The notes: generated by a model not told the origin, from the letters alone. DNA of 22,115 nt from Actinomycetes bacterium (GCA_025964635.1 JAOPYP010000390.1:1-22115), one strand, 5' to 3'. Numbered from the stretch's first letter, positions 12,865 through 20,947 are shown. Translations and numbers: made by a program.

Positions 12865-14487
12865 ATGGCCACCACTCAAGGCTCGCCCGCCAGCGAGAAG
12901 CTGTTCGCCCGGAAATCCTCCGGCCTGGTTCGGGCCGCCTCCACCACCGACGCGTCGCTGGTGAACGTGTACGTGGCCACGTTCCCGATCATGGTCTCGT
13001 TCCTGCTGAGCATCGTGCTGCCGTTCTACGGCGGGGCCAACCTGTACCTCACCCTGCTCATCGGCGCGGTCGCCGCGCTGCCGATCCTGATCACCTACGC
13101 AGTGGCCAGCTCGATCATGCGGCGCAGCGGCGGGGACTACGTGTTCATCAGCCGCCTGCTGCACCCCGCCGTCGGGTTCGCGGCCAACTTCGTCCTGGTC
13201 GCGTTCCAGGTCGTGTTCCTGACCTCGGCCGGGTACTACTTCTGCCTCTGGTGCCTGGCCCCGCTCTCCCGCCTGATCGGCGTCTACGCAGGCAGCGCGG
13301 GGCTGATCAACTTCGCCAACACCCTGCTCCAGCCCCTGTCCATCTTCATCGTGAGCGAGATCTTCGTGCTCGGCTTCGGCGCGCTGTTCGTCGCCCGCAG
13401 CACCCGGTCGATCCTGAAGATCTTCCGGTACACGCTGCCGCTAAGCCTGATCGGGCTGCTCGCCTTCGCCATCGGGCTGCTGATGCACTCCACGGCGACC
13501 CTGCACACGAACTTCGATCACTACATCCAGGGCGCCAGCGGCGTGAAGCACGCCACGGCGGTGGCCGCCGCCTCGGCCAAGGCGAACGGCTTCTCGCTGG
13601 TCCCCTTCTCGCTGGCCGCGACCGTGCTCGCGATCACCTGGCCGTCGTTCTCGCTGCCGTACTACCTCGGCTCGGCCTACTTCGCCGGGGAGGTCCGGTC
13701 CGGGCGCCGGGTGCAGCTGCTGGCCGGCCCGGTCACCGCGCTGATCGGGGTGGCGGGCTCGCTGATCCTGCTGGCGCTGAGCCTCGGCCAGCTCGGCTCC
13801 GGCTTCCTCGGCTCCATCGCCGCCGCCGATCCTGGCCGGCTCGGCCTGGGCGGGGCGCCCACGTACATGGAGGTGGCCGCGGGCTCGTCCGGCAACATCG
13901 TGCTGGGCGTGCTGATCCTCATCGGGTTCGGGTCGTGGCTGATCCCGACCGTGCCCATGTCGCTGCTGATCATGACGCGGTGCATCCTCGGCTGGTCGAT
14001 GGACCGGGTGGCGCCGGATGCCCTGTCCCGGGTCTCGGGCCGGACAAACTCGCCCTACGTGGCGGTGATCGTGGTCACGGCGGTGTCCGCGGTCATCTCC
14101 TGGTTCTGGGCCTACACCAGCGTATTCACCGTGGTGGTCGGCGCGTTCGGGCAGGTCATCACCCTCGGCATCGGCTGCCTGGCCGCCTCCCTCATCCCAT
14201 GGAAGCAGCGGGACCTCTACCAGACCTCGCCCATCGCCGGGTACCTGGGCCGCCTGCCCAGGCTGACGATCATCGCCCTGCTCGGCGCGCTCGGCGCGCT
14301 GCTCATCGCGATCAACTTCGCCCGCGACCCGTCGTCGGGGGTCAGCGTCCAGGCCAGCCCCGTGATGTTCTGGGTGAGCGTCGGCATGTTCCCGGCCGGG
14401 GTGGCGCTCTACTACCTCTCCGGCGCGATCCGGCGGCATCAGGGCATCGACCTCAGCCTGGCCTTCCGGGAGATCCCGCCCGAGTAA
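12865..14487 (+). CDS. APC-superfamily amino-acid permease
   Basis: The product is 540 residues with about twelve hydrophobic segments. GGCAGGAG lies 6 nt before the ATG. Near the N-terminus, LVNVYVATFPIMVSFLLSIV and SIMRRSGGDYVFISRLLHPA correspond to helix 1 and to the helix 2/3 region of APC transporters, where R-x-GG-x-Y is the family pattern. The motif SSGNIVLGVLILIGFGSW and the basic loop WSMDRVAPDALSRVSGRTNS are also typical. It is predicted to bring an amino acid, amine or related compound across the inner membrane, probably proton-coupled. Its place between the phosphoesterase and the SnoaL/SAHH-like genes suggests that it imports the compound handled by the cluster. Substrate unknown. 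Confidence 0.9.
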   Translation: MATTQGSPASEKLFARKSSGLVRAASTTDASLVNVYVATFPIMVSFLLSIVLPFYGGANLYLTLLIGAVAALPILITYAVASSIMRRSGGDYVFISRLLHPAVGFAANFVLVAFQVVFLTSAGYYFCLWCLAPLSRLIGVYAGSAGLINFANTLLQPLSIFIVSEIFVLGFGALFVARSTRSILKIFRYTLPLSLIGLLAFAIGLLMHSTATLHTNFDHYIQGASGVKHATAVAAASAKANGFSLVPFSLAATVLAITWPSFSLPYYLGSAYFAGEVRSGRRVQLLAGPVTALIGVAGSLILLALSLGQLGSGFLGSIAAADPGRLGLGGAPTYMEVAAGSSGNIVLGVLILIGFGSWLIPTVPMSLLIMTRCILGWSMDRVAPDALSRVSGRTNSPYVAVIVVTAVSAVISWFWAYTSVFTVVVGAFGQVITLGIGCLAASLIPWKQRDLYQTSPIAGYLGRLPRLTIIALLGALGALLIAINFARDPSSGVSVQASPVMFWVSVGMFPAGVALYYLSGAIRRHQGIDLSLAFREIPPE

Positions 14488-14516
14488 GGCCCCCGCCCGG
14501 CCGGGGGCCGGGCGGG
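14488..14516 (+). terminator. Two overlapping, mutually exclusive hairpins after the permease gene
   Basis: GGCCCCCG (14488-14495) pairs with CGGGGGCC (14502-14509). Alternatively CCCGCCCGG (14492-14500) pairs with CCGGGCGGG (14508-14516). Both stems are perfect (8 and 9 bp) but share bases. They begin directly after the permease stop and lie 39-67 bp before the SnoaL-like start. This may be a partial terminator that lowers expression of the last two genes, or a switch. Confidence 0.5.
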
Positions 14517-14554
14517 CGCTGCAGCCTGATCCGACCGAGAACACGGGAGTTTTC

Positions 14555-15025
14555 ATGCTGGATACCGAGGGCGTCATCGAGGGCATCTTCGGCGAGGCCG
14601 CGACCGGCGACCTCGCCGGCGTCATGAGCTGGTGGGCGCCGGACGGCATCCTGGAAGACATCACGCTCGCGCGGGCGTTCCGCGGGCACGGCGAGATCCG
14701 TCCGTACCTGGAGATGTACTTCACCGCCCTGCCGGGGATCTCCTTCGAGCCCATCCGGCTGGTAGTGAGCGGGCCTACCGCCGTAGTCGAGTGGGCTCAG
14801 TCCAGTGTGATCGAGGCGCCGCTGGACGGGACGCCGGGGGTCGGCACGGAACTGTTCCTCCGGGCGGTGGACATTTTCCACGTGGCCGGCGGCCGGGTCC
14901 AGCACGAATCCTCCTGGTACGGGGACGGCTGGCTGCGCCAGCGGCTGGGCGGGGGTGGCGCTCCCCCGCCGCCGCCGCTCCCGGTGACCCCGCCGCTGGC
15001 GGCCAACGGCGCGCGGTTCCGGTGA
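14555..15025 (+). CDS. SnoaL-like / NTF2-fold protein
   Basis: The product is 156 residues. CGGGAG lies 5 nt before the ATG. The first 130 residues have the NTF2-like cone pattern of SnoaL-type proteins: an initial helix (DTEGVIEGIFGEAATGDL), WWAPDGILEDITL, the FRGHGEIRPYLEMYFTALPG helix, FEPIRLVVSGPTAVVEWAQS and a final strand with VAGGRVQHESSWYGDGWL. Family members are small isomerases, cyclases, lyases or hydrolases of diffusible ligands. The last 25 residues are Gly/Pro-rich and probably disordered. Its stop overlaps the GTG of the next gene (GTGA), so the two are likely translated together and act on the same compound. Exact reaction unknown. Confidence 0.82.
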   Translation: MLDTEGVIEGIFGEAATGDLAGVMSWWAPDGILEDITLARAFRGHGEIRPYLEMYFTALPGISFEPIRLVVSGPTAVVEWAQSSVIEAPLDGTPGVGTELFLRAVDIFHVAGGRVQHESSWYGDGWLRQRLGGGGAPPPPPLPVTPPLAANGARFR

Positions 15026-16335
15026 CCGGGGACATGGCCGGGGCCGGCCGCGGGGCGGGGATGTCCCGGATCGAGTGGGTACGCAGCGGCTGCCGGCTGC
15101 TCGGCTCGATCGCGGCGGAGTTCGCCCGGACCCGGCCGTTCGACGGCCTGACCGTCGGCACCGGGATCCACCTGGAACCCAAGACCGTGGCGCTGCTGCT
15201 GACGCTCGCCCAGGGCGGTGCGCGGGTGGTCTCCACCGGCAACCTGTCCAGCACCCAGGCCGACGCGGTGGAGTACCTCCGCGCGCGGGGAGCCGAGATC
15301 ATCGGCGCGGCCACCACCGATGAGGCCGTGCACGACGAGCACCTGCGCCAGGTGATCGCCACCCGGCCGCAGCTGCTGCTGGACAACGGCGGGGACCTGT
15401 TCGTGCGGTACCTCGCCGAGCCGTATCCGGGGTTGCTGGGCGGGACCGAGGAGACGACCTCGGGGCGGATGCGGCTGCGCCCGCTGGCCGCCCGGCTGGG
15501 CGTCCCGGTCCTGGTCATCAACGACAGCCCGATCAAGCAGTTCGCGGAGAACCGGCACGCGGTCGGGCAGAGCGTGCTGGAGTCGTACCTGCGGATCACC
15601 AACCAGATGACCAACGGCCGGCAGGTCGCGGTGTTCGGCTACGGCGCGTGCGGGAAGGGCGTGGCGGCCAACTTCCGTAACGCCTGCGCGTCCGTGGCGG
15701 TGGTCGAGATCGACCCGGTGACGAGGCTGGAAGCCAGCCTGGATGGCTTCGCCGTCCCCGGCCGCGAGGAGGCGCTGCGCGCCGCGGACGTGGTGATCAC
15801 CGTCACCGGCGCCGAGTCGGTGATCACCGCGAATGACCTGGGGCTGCTGAAGGACGGCGTGGTCCTCATGAACGCCGGCCACTTTCCCCGGGAGATCGCC
15901 GTGGATGACCTGACCGGCGCCGCGGCGGTGGTGCAGCGGTACGCCGCGGCCGACGGGATCGAGACGTTCCGCCTCGCCGACGGCCGGCAATTCCACCTGC
16001 TGACCCGGGGGCACATGGCCAACCTGGCGGGCCCGCGCCCGCTGGGCAATTCCATCGAGTCGATGGACCTCGGGTTCGCCCTGCAGGCGCGCTGCCTGGA
16101 GGCCGTCGCGGCCGGGTCGCTCCGCGACGGGCACGCGGTGGTCCCGGTCCCGCGGTTCATCGACGAACTGGTGGCCACGTCGTTCCTGGATCTCTACGGC
16201 CGGTCCGGCAGCACCAGGTCAGGTTCCGGCCCGCGGTCAGCGGCGGCGAACGGGGCCGGTGGACTCGCGGACTACGAGGGCGCTGGGGAGCACCTTGCTG
16301 CCCGGCACGCGCCCGGTCCGGATGTACCTGCTTAG
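15022..16335 (+). CDS. Divergent S-adenosylhomocysteine hydrolase homologue, likely altered substrate
   Basis: The product is 437 residues from the GTG at 15022 (GTGA overlap); ATGs at 15034 and 15061 are alternatives. Marks of the SAHH fold are GTGIHLEPKTVALLLTL, DNGGDL (121-126), EETTSG (143-148), INDSPIKQFAEN (167-178), the NAD-binding GYGACGKG (206-213) and NAGHF (284-288). Against human AHCY, the residues equivalent to His55, Asp131, Glu156, Lys186, Asn191 and His301 are kept. Asp190 becomes Glu, Thr57 becomes Glu, Glu59 becomes Lys, and His353 of GHPS becomes Asn. The C-terminal Lys/Tyr tail that closes the neighbour's NAD site is missing, replaced by a low-complexity tail encoded opposite lacI. 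I expect an NAD-bound enzyme using redox chemistry on something other than ordinary SAH. Alignment done by eye. Confidence 0.8.
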   Translation: MTGDMAGAGRGAGMSRIEWVRSGCRLLGSIAAEFARTRPFDGLTVGTGIHLEPKTVALLLTLAQGGARVVSTGNLSSTQADAVEYLRARGAEIIGAATTDEAVHDEHLRQVIATRPQLLLDNGGDLFVRYLAEPYPGLLGGTEETTSGRMRLRPLAARLGVPVLVINDSPIKQFAENRHAVGQSVLESYLRITNQMTNGRQVAVFGYGACGKGVAANFRNACASVAVVEIDPVTRLEASLDGFAVPGREEALRAADVVITVTGAESVITANDLGLLKDGVVLMNAGHFPREIAVDDLTGAAAVVQRYAAADGIETFRLADGRQFHLLTRGHMANLAGPRPLGNSIESMDLGFALQARCLEAVAAGSLRDGHAVVPVPRFIDELVATSFLDLYGRSGSTRSGSGPRSAAANGAGGLADYEGAGEHLAARHAPGPDVPA

Positions 16336-17286
16336 CAAGGCCGCCGCCTCGGTGCCGAGCCGGGTCGCGAACAGGTTGACCGTGCTGAGCGCGGGCGCGG
16401 TCAGCTCGGAGTAGGGCAGGTCGTTGAAGCCCACCAGCGACAGGTCACCCGGGATGTCCAGACCCAGCGACCGGGCGGCCCGCAGCACCCCGTAGGCGTG
16501 CAGGTCGTCCCCGCACACCACGGCGGTCACGCCCGCCGCGGACCAGGCCGGCCAGATGCGCCGGAACCCCTCGAAGGCGTCGTCGATCGTCATGCCCTCG
16601 AGCACCAGGTCGTCGACGGCCAGGCCAGAGCCGTGCCCCAGCAGGCCGGCCTGCAGCTCCTCCCGCCGGTACTGCAGGGAGATCTTCTTCTCCCGGCTGA
16701 CCCCGACGTAGGCGACCCGGTCATGGCCCAGCGAGGCCAGGTACCCGGACAGCTCGCGGACCGCACTGCTCAGGTCGAGATCGACGCTCGGCAGCGCCCC
16801 CGCCGCCCCGCCGGCGTCCAGGATCACGGTCGGGCACGTGGGCACGAAGCTCTCCAGGAACTCGGTGCCCGGGCTGGCCAGGATCAGCCCGGCGAGGTTG
16901 CCGGCCAGGGCCCGCTGGACGGTGCTGAGGTTGTAGTCCTCGCCGCCCTCCGGCATCAGCACCGTCAGCGAGAACGCGCTGTCCAGGTGCCGGGTCAGCC
17001 CCTCCAGGACCATGGAGAAGAACGGGTTGGTGGGGTCGGGGCCGACGAAGCCGATCGATTCGAGCTGCCCGCGGGCCAGGGCACTGGCGGTGGAGTTGAC
17101 CCGGTAGCCGAGGTCCGCGGCGGCCGCGAAGATGAGGCTGCGCAGCTGCGGGCTGACCCGCCCGGGGTCCTTGCCGGTGAACACGAGTGAGACGGTGGAC
17201 GCGGAACACCCGGCCCGCTCGGCTACGTCGCGGGCGGTAGCGCGGCGGCTGACCGGGTGACCTCTCACGCCTTGAGATTCTGGCAC
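16237..17286 (-). CDS. LacI-family transcriptional regulator
   Basis: The product is 349 residues from the GTG at 17286 (a GTG at 17268 is possible). Helix-turn-helix: ATARDVAERAGCSASTVSLV (16-35), hinge region NSTASALARGQLES, then a periplasmic-binding-protein-like sensor domain (IGFVGPDPTNPFFSMVLEGL, VAYVGVSREKKISLQYRREE, VVCGDDLHAYGVLRAARSLG, LSLVGFNDLPYSELTAPALS). This is the standard LacI/GalR layout and length. It is convergent with the SAHH-like gene, overlapping it by 99 bp. It is the only LacI-type protein here, and the only LacI-type palindrome I found is the one at 11796-11811, so I infer that it controls both divergent units. The effector would probably be the transported compound or a breakdown product. 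Confidence 0.92.
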   Translation of the reverse strand: MPESQGVRGHPVSRRATARDVAERAGCSASTVSLVFTGKDPGRVSPQLRSLIFAAAADLGYRVNSTASALARGQLESIGFVGPDPTNPFFSMVLEGLTRHLDSAFSLTVLMPEGGEDYNLSTVQRALAGNLAGLILASPGTEFLESFVPTCPTVILDAGGAAGALPSVDLDLSSAVRELSGYLASLGHDRVAYVGVSREKKISLQYRREELQAGLLGHGSGLAVDDLVLEGMTIDDAFEGFRRIWPAWSAAGVTAVVCGDDLHAYGVLRAARSLGLDIPGDLSLVGFNDLPYSELTAPALSTVNLFATRLGTEAAALLSRYIRTGRVPGSKVLPSALVVRESTGPVRRR

Positions 17287-17336
17287 GCGGGGCGCCCAGC
17301 CGGAGGATCCCGGCGGGGTCCCGCACGCGGCCGCGG

Positions 17337-17822
17337 CTAGCGGAGCTGGCCCAGGCGGCCGATGACCAGCCGCTGGCCGGCTCGCTGCCGGTAGGCCATC
17401 AGCATCGTGATGCCCAGCACGATCAGCGCGGCCTCGACGACCAGCGCCACCGTGCCGACCCAGTAGCCCCAGTTCCCGACGTCACCATGATCACCCGGGA
17501 GTCCCACCGACCGGGAGGCGACATAGGCGATGAACGGCCCCGTACCGAGCAGCAGGGCGGCCGCCCACCCGAGCCAGGCCGACCACGGGATGAGCAATGC
17601 CACCGCGGTGAGCACGGCGCCCACCTCGATGAGCCGGTAGCTCCAGCCGACCCAGTCCGGCGAGGCAAACCTCATGATCCCCCCCTGATCGGCCACGTGC
17701 ACGGCGGCGACGGCCAGCGCGAGGAGCGCCCCCACCATCCGCACCGCCATCTCCGGCGCGGCTCCGGCCCGCACCCTGGGCCGGTCCGAACCTGCCCAGT
17801 CCACGACCTGCTGCTCAGCCAT
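17337..17822 (-). CDS. Four-helix membrane protein, unknown function
   Basis: The product is 161 residues from an ATG with AGGGGAC just upstream. There are four membrane helices: about 24-44 (MAVRMVGALLALAVAAVHVA), 58-78, 82-102 and 120-142. The loop after helix 1 reads DQGGIMRFASPDWVGWSYRL and the loop after helix 3 reads SRSVGLPGDHGDVGNWGYW. From memory, loops of this type (DQGG..., GLPG...GNW) recur in small actinobacterial membrane proteins of unknown role. It lies 50 bp upstream of lacI's start on the same strand, too far to show coupling. The N-terminal 20 residues are cytosolic and charged. I cannot assign a function. Confidence 0.75.
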   Translation of the reverse strand: MAEQQVVDWAGSDRPRVRAGAAPEMAVRMVGALLALAVAAVHVADQGGIMRFASPDWVGWSYRLIEVGAVLTAVALLIPWSAWLGWAAALLLGTGPFIAYVASRSVGLPGDHGDVGNWGYWVGTVALVVEAALIVLGITMLMAYRQRAGQRLVIGRLGQLR

Positions 17823-18023
17823 CGTCGTCCCCTGCCTGGTCGTTCCCCGGTGATGCCCTCCGGTTCCCTACACGGTGAAGAACCCGCCCCGGTTCACGCC
17901 CTCATCCGGAGCGGCCAGGCGGCGTTACAGCGAGCTCAGTGGGCTGTTCTGAAATCCCAGGCCAGGCCAGGCTGCCGCCGGGCCACCACCATCGAGTGGC
18001 GCAGGCCCGGACGGATCCTGGTG

Positions 18024-18377
18024 CTACGGCTCTTCGAGGCAGAACGGGTGGCCCGCCGGATCGGCGTACACCCGGAAGCCTGGCTCGGTGCTGGGCAGCC
18101 GGGTCGCCCCGAGGGCCAGGACCGTCGCCTCGGCCTCGGCGATGTCCTGGACGCCAATGTCCAGGTGCACCTGCTGGGGAAAGCCCGGATCGGGCCACCG
18201 TGGCGGCTCGTGCTCCGGAGCGTGCTGGAAGCTCAGCCGCCGTCCCTGCCCATCACCGATATCGACCCAGTCCCCGTCCACCCGGACGACTGGCCATCCG
18301 AGGAGTTCGGAGTAGAAACGGGCCAGGGCATGCGGGTCGCGGCAGTCCAGCACCACCGAACGCAATTCGCCAATCAT
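18024..18377 (-). CDS. VOC (glyoxalase-fold) family protein
   Basis: The product is 117 residues. GGAGGGAG lies 6 nt before the ATG. It has two beta-alpha-beta-beta-beta modules: residues 1-55 (VVLDCRDPHALARFYSELLG, then WPVVRVDGDWVDIGDG) and 65-117 (QQVHLDIGVQDIAEAEATVL, then FRVYADPAGHPFCLEE). The His in QVHLDI and the terminal Glu are in positions used as metal ligands in the superfamily, while the first ligand position holds Asp rather than His. This is typical of the small glyoxalase-like proteins often annotated as bleomycin-resistance-like. Activity unknown. The gap 17823-18023 between it and the next minus-strand gene holds only a short GAACC/GGTTC stem (17880-17895) and three CAGGC repeats. 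Confidence 0.88.
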   Translation of the reverse strand: MIGELRSVVLDCRDPHALARFYSELLGWPVVRVDGDWVDIGDGQGRRLSFQHAPEHEPPRWPDPGFPQQVHLDIGVQDIAEAEATVLALGATRLPSTEPGFRVYADPAGHPFCLEEP

Positions 18378-18439
18378 CGTTATCTCCCTCCATGGCCATT
18401 ACCGTCCACGATGCCCGGGGACTACGACACTTTCCGGGA

Positions 18440-18480
18440 CGGCAACCGCAGTGGCGGCGCCACAGGCGTGGCGGTTGCCG
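18440..18480 (-). terminator. Strong nested hairpin after the third SDR gene
   Basis: CGGCAACCGC (18440-18449) and GCGGTTGCCG (18471-18480) form a perfect 10-bp stem. Inside it GTGGC (18451-18455) pairs with GCCAC (18459-18463). It starts 6 bp after the SDR stop on the minus strand and lies before the VOC gene. A terminator without U-run is the simplest reading. Confidence 0.65.
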
Positions 18481-18485
18481 CAGGA

Positions 18486-19406
18486 TCAGGCGGCCGGGCT
18501 CTGACCGGGGGCCAGGCCGGCCAGGTCAGCACTCACCTGCCACAGCCGGGCCGCAACGGCCTCGTCGTAGCTGCGGGCGGACGACTTCCTGGGTTTGCTG
18601 CTGGCGAAGTAGTGACCCGTCACCTCGTCGAGACCAGGATCAGAAGCCACGTGGATTGACGTGGCGGCCCCGCGGGCCGGGGACTTCATGAAAGGCCGCA
18701 TGACCGGGGTGAACACCCGCTGCGCGCGGCCCGGATCCTCGGCCCCGAACGCGGTGCGTACCACGCCGGGATGCAGCGCGTTGGCGGTGACGGAGGCGGC
18801 CGGCAGCCTCCTGGCCAGTTCGTAGGTGAACAGGACATTGGCCAGCTTGGACTGGTTGTAAGCGCGGGCGCCGGAATAGTCGCGTTCACCCTGGAGGTCG
18901 GCGAAGTCGATCTGCCCCATGGCCTGCACGTTGGAGGAGACCGTGACCACCCGGGCCGGGGCGCTGCGCTCCAGCCGCCCCAGGAGCAGGCAGGTGATCA
19001 GGAACGGGGCGAGATGGTTGACGGCGAAGGTGCGCTCGAGCCCATCCGCGGTCACGTGCCGGGTGTTCCAGTATCCCCCGGCGTTGTTGACCAGTACATC
19101 GATCCGGGGCAGGCGCTGGAGTATCTCATCCGCCAGCCTCCGTACCTCCGCCTGGCAGGACACGTCCCCGGCAAACACGTCCACCTGGCCGCCTCCGGCC
19201 GCACGGATCTCGCGGGCCGCACCCTCGGCGCGCCCCCGGTCCCGGCCGGTGATCGCAAGGTGGGCGCCCATTCTGGCCAGGCCCAGCGCGGTCGCCTTGC
19301 CGATGCCTCCGGTGCCCCCGGTGACCAGCACCGTCCGCCCGGCCATCGGCCCGCTGCGCGTGTGCGCGGCGCCGCTACGTGCGGAATTCCGCGGCGCAGA
19401 TCCCAT
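18486..19406 (-). CDS. Short-chain dehydrogenase/reductase (retinol-dehydrogenase-like)
   Basis: The product is 306 residues from the ATG at 19406, with AAGGGAG 5 nt upstream; an in-frame start at 19484 is less likely. Motifs: TGGTGGIG in the cofactor site, NNAGG, catalytic Ser in VTVSSNVQ, and YNQSK (Tyr/Lys). GERDYSGARAYNQSKLANVL and ALHPGVVRT are typical of the long SDRs that resemble retinol dehydrogenases and WW-domain oxidoreductases, as is the SDR at 5781-6710. The two are clearly the same subfamily (both have ...YSxxxxYxQSKLAxxxxT) but are not recent copies. Likely NADP(H)-dependent; substrate unknown. A strong hairpin follows. The 191-bp region upstream, to the beta-propeller stop, contains TTCCG-ATCA-CGGAA (19492-19505), a possible small operator. 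Confidence 0.87.
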   Translation of the reverse strand: MGSAPRNSARSGAAHTRSGPMAGRTVLVTGGTGGIGKATALGLARMGAHLAITGRDRGRAEGAAREIRAAGGGQVDVFAGDVSCQAEVRRLADEILQRLPRIDVLVNNAGGYWNTRHVTADGLERTFAVNHLAPFLITCLLLGRLERSAPARVVTVSSNVQAMGQIDFADLQGERDYSGARAYNQSKLANVLFTYELARRLPAASVTANALHPGVVRTAFGAEDPGRAQRVFTPVMRPFMKSPARGAATSIHVASDPGLDEVTGHYFASSKPRKSSARSYDEAVAARLWQVSADLAGLAPGQSPAA

Positions 19407-19597
19407 GATCGCTCCCTTCGGAAACCCGATGGTGCGCGATCGCTCCACCCCGCTCAGCGTGGCACCTGCCGCCTGAACTCTCAAACGACGGTTCCGATCA
19501 CGGAAGCGGGGAGCCCGTCGCTGGTGGTGTGGCTGCGAGCGCGGGCCGGGTGTTCAGCATCTGGGGCAGCGAGCTGAACGTCGCTGAAGGCTGGGTT

Positions 19598-20947
19598 CTA
19601 GCCGTAGGGCAGGAGGCATATCCCCGCGTGCCCGCTCACGCCGCCGCAGGTGTCGCTGCCATCGAAGTTGTCGCTGGCAATCCAGAGCCCGGCGCTGGTG
19701 ACCAGCATGTCGTCGGCGCCCAGGCCGCGAGCCCGGCTGTAAAACCCCGCGGAACCCGGTGAGTTGACGTAGAGCGCCCCGTTCGCCGGGTTCAGCCCCT
19801 CAATGCCCGGCGCGTTATACCCGCCGGCCCCCAGGGTGTCACACGCGTTGGGATTCATGGACCAGCGCTCGTGGCCGCCGAAATACGCGGCCTGGCTGTC
19901 GGCCGCGGCAGCGTACAGCGAGTCACAGCCGGTCTGGTTGAGCCACCGCGGGCTCACCGACGCCTGCGTGGCCGGGAAGGCCATGGCCGTGTCACATGGG
20001 CTGCCCGCCGGGCGCGGCCCGGTCGTGCTGGTGCCCGGCTCGTGGAAGCCCGTGGTGGCCACATACACCGTGGAGTCGTCGGGTGACCAGGCCGCCGCGT
20101 GGGCCCAGAACGACTGAGGAGTGCAGGCAATGTTGAGTGTCGGCGAGGTCCAGCCCGTCACGCTGGCCTTCGAGCCGCCGACGTTCAGCATGAACATCTG
20201 GTGGCGCGGGACGCCCCCGGCCGAGCTGACCGCGCCCTCGACGAGGTCGAGCGTGCCGCCGTGGCTGAGCTGCTGGTTATAGACCTGGCTGCCGGCGATG
20301 GACAGGTTCAGGAACCCGTCGCTCAGGCCGGTGGCCGGGCTCAGGCTGATCATGCGCGGGATGCTGGCCCCGTTGATGGACGTGAAGGTGCCGCCCGCGA
20401 GCAGGTGGCCCCCGGCCGCGGCCAGGGTGTCCACGGTGCCGTTGGCACTGTGCGCGAAGCCGCTGACCACGTTGCCGGTGCTGGTGCTGATCTCGGCGAT
20501 GTTGGTCACGCTGGTGCCGTTGATCCTGGTGAAATTGCCGCCGATGTAGGCGTCCGCGCAGTTGGCGCCGTTGAACGCGATGGAGTTGATCGCGGCCGCG
20601 CCGGACTCGTTGGCGTTCGTGCTGCCCACCACCACGGGAGCCCAGGAGGTGACCGTGTACGGGCTGCTGGCGCTGAAGCTGACCAGGTCGGTGCGGGAGT
20701 AGCTGGTGCTGCCCTGCTTGATCGAGCTGAAGCTGCCCACCGCGTACATCGTGCCGCCGCACTGGACGATCTGACGGATCTGCTCCGTGGGGCTGGACGA
20801 GGCGGCCAGGTGCGGCGTGTTACTGGCCGGTGTCGCCGACACGACCCCAGATGGCGGCGGCTGGCCACCGGTTCCAGCCAGTGCGGGCTGGACGTTGAGC
20901 GCTAGCAGCCCTGCGGCGCTGGCTACGGCGATGGCAAATCTGCGCAC
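19598..20947 (-). CDS. Secreted beta-propeller-like protein
   Basis: The product is 449 residues. I place the start at the GTG at 20947 because AGGGGG sits 8 nt upstream and the result is a clean signal peptide (MRRFAIAVASAAGLLALNVQ then PALA); a GTG three codons earlier also exists. The mature protein is rich in Gly, Ser, Thr and Asn, with repeated blade-like units: MYAVGSFSSI, AYIGGNFTRINGTS, LLAGGTFTSINGAS, VYVATTGFHE and AAYFGGHERW. (A/G)GG-F-T-x-I-N-G repeats resemble delta-60/DUF5122-type propeller repeats. Several cysteines could form disulfides. It is predicted to be exported and to bind rather than catalyse; ligand unknown. Confidence 0.8.
   Translation of the reverse strand: MRRFAIAVASAAGLLALNVQPALAGTGGQPPPSGVVSATPASNTPHLAASSSPTEQIRQIVQCGGTMYAVGSFSSIKQGSTSYSRTDLVSFSASSPYTVTSWAPVVVGSTNANESGAAAINSIAFNGANCADAYIGGNFTRINGTSVTNIAEISTSTGNVVSGFAHSANGTVDTLAAAGGHLLAGGTFTSINGASIPRMISLSPATGLSDGFLNLSIAGSQVYNQQLSHGGTLDLVEGAVSSAGGVPRHQMFMLNVGGSKASVTGWTSPTLNIACTPQSFWAHAAAWSPDDSTVYVATTGFHEPGTSTTGPRPAGSPCDTAMAFPATQASVSPRWLNQTGCDSLYAAAADSQAAYFGGHERWSMNPNACDTLGAGGYNAPGIEGLNPANGALYVNSPGSAGFYSRARGLGADDMLVTSAGLWIASDNFDGSDTCGGVSGHAGICLLPYG

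Noticed and set aside
11943..12875. 310-codon minus-strand frame opposite the metallophosphoesterase
   Set aside because: All metal-binding motifs are on the plus strand; the reverse frame shows no domain.
13441..14754. Long open frame (437 codons) on the minus strand opposite the permease gene
   Set aside because: Low-complexity, highly charged product opposite a convincing membrane transporter. No start site or domain.
17955..17971. Three tandem CAGGC units
   Set aside because: Fifteen bases of a GC-rich pentamer are expected by chance; no wider repeat array.
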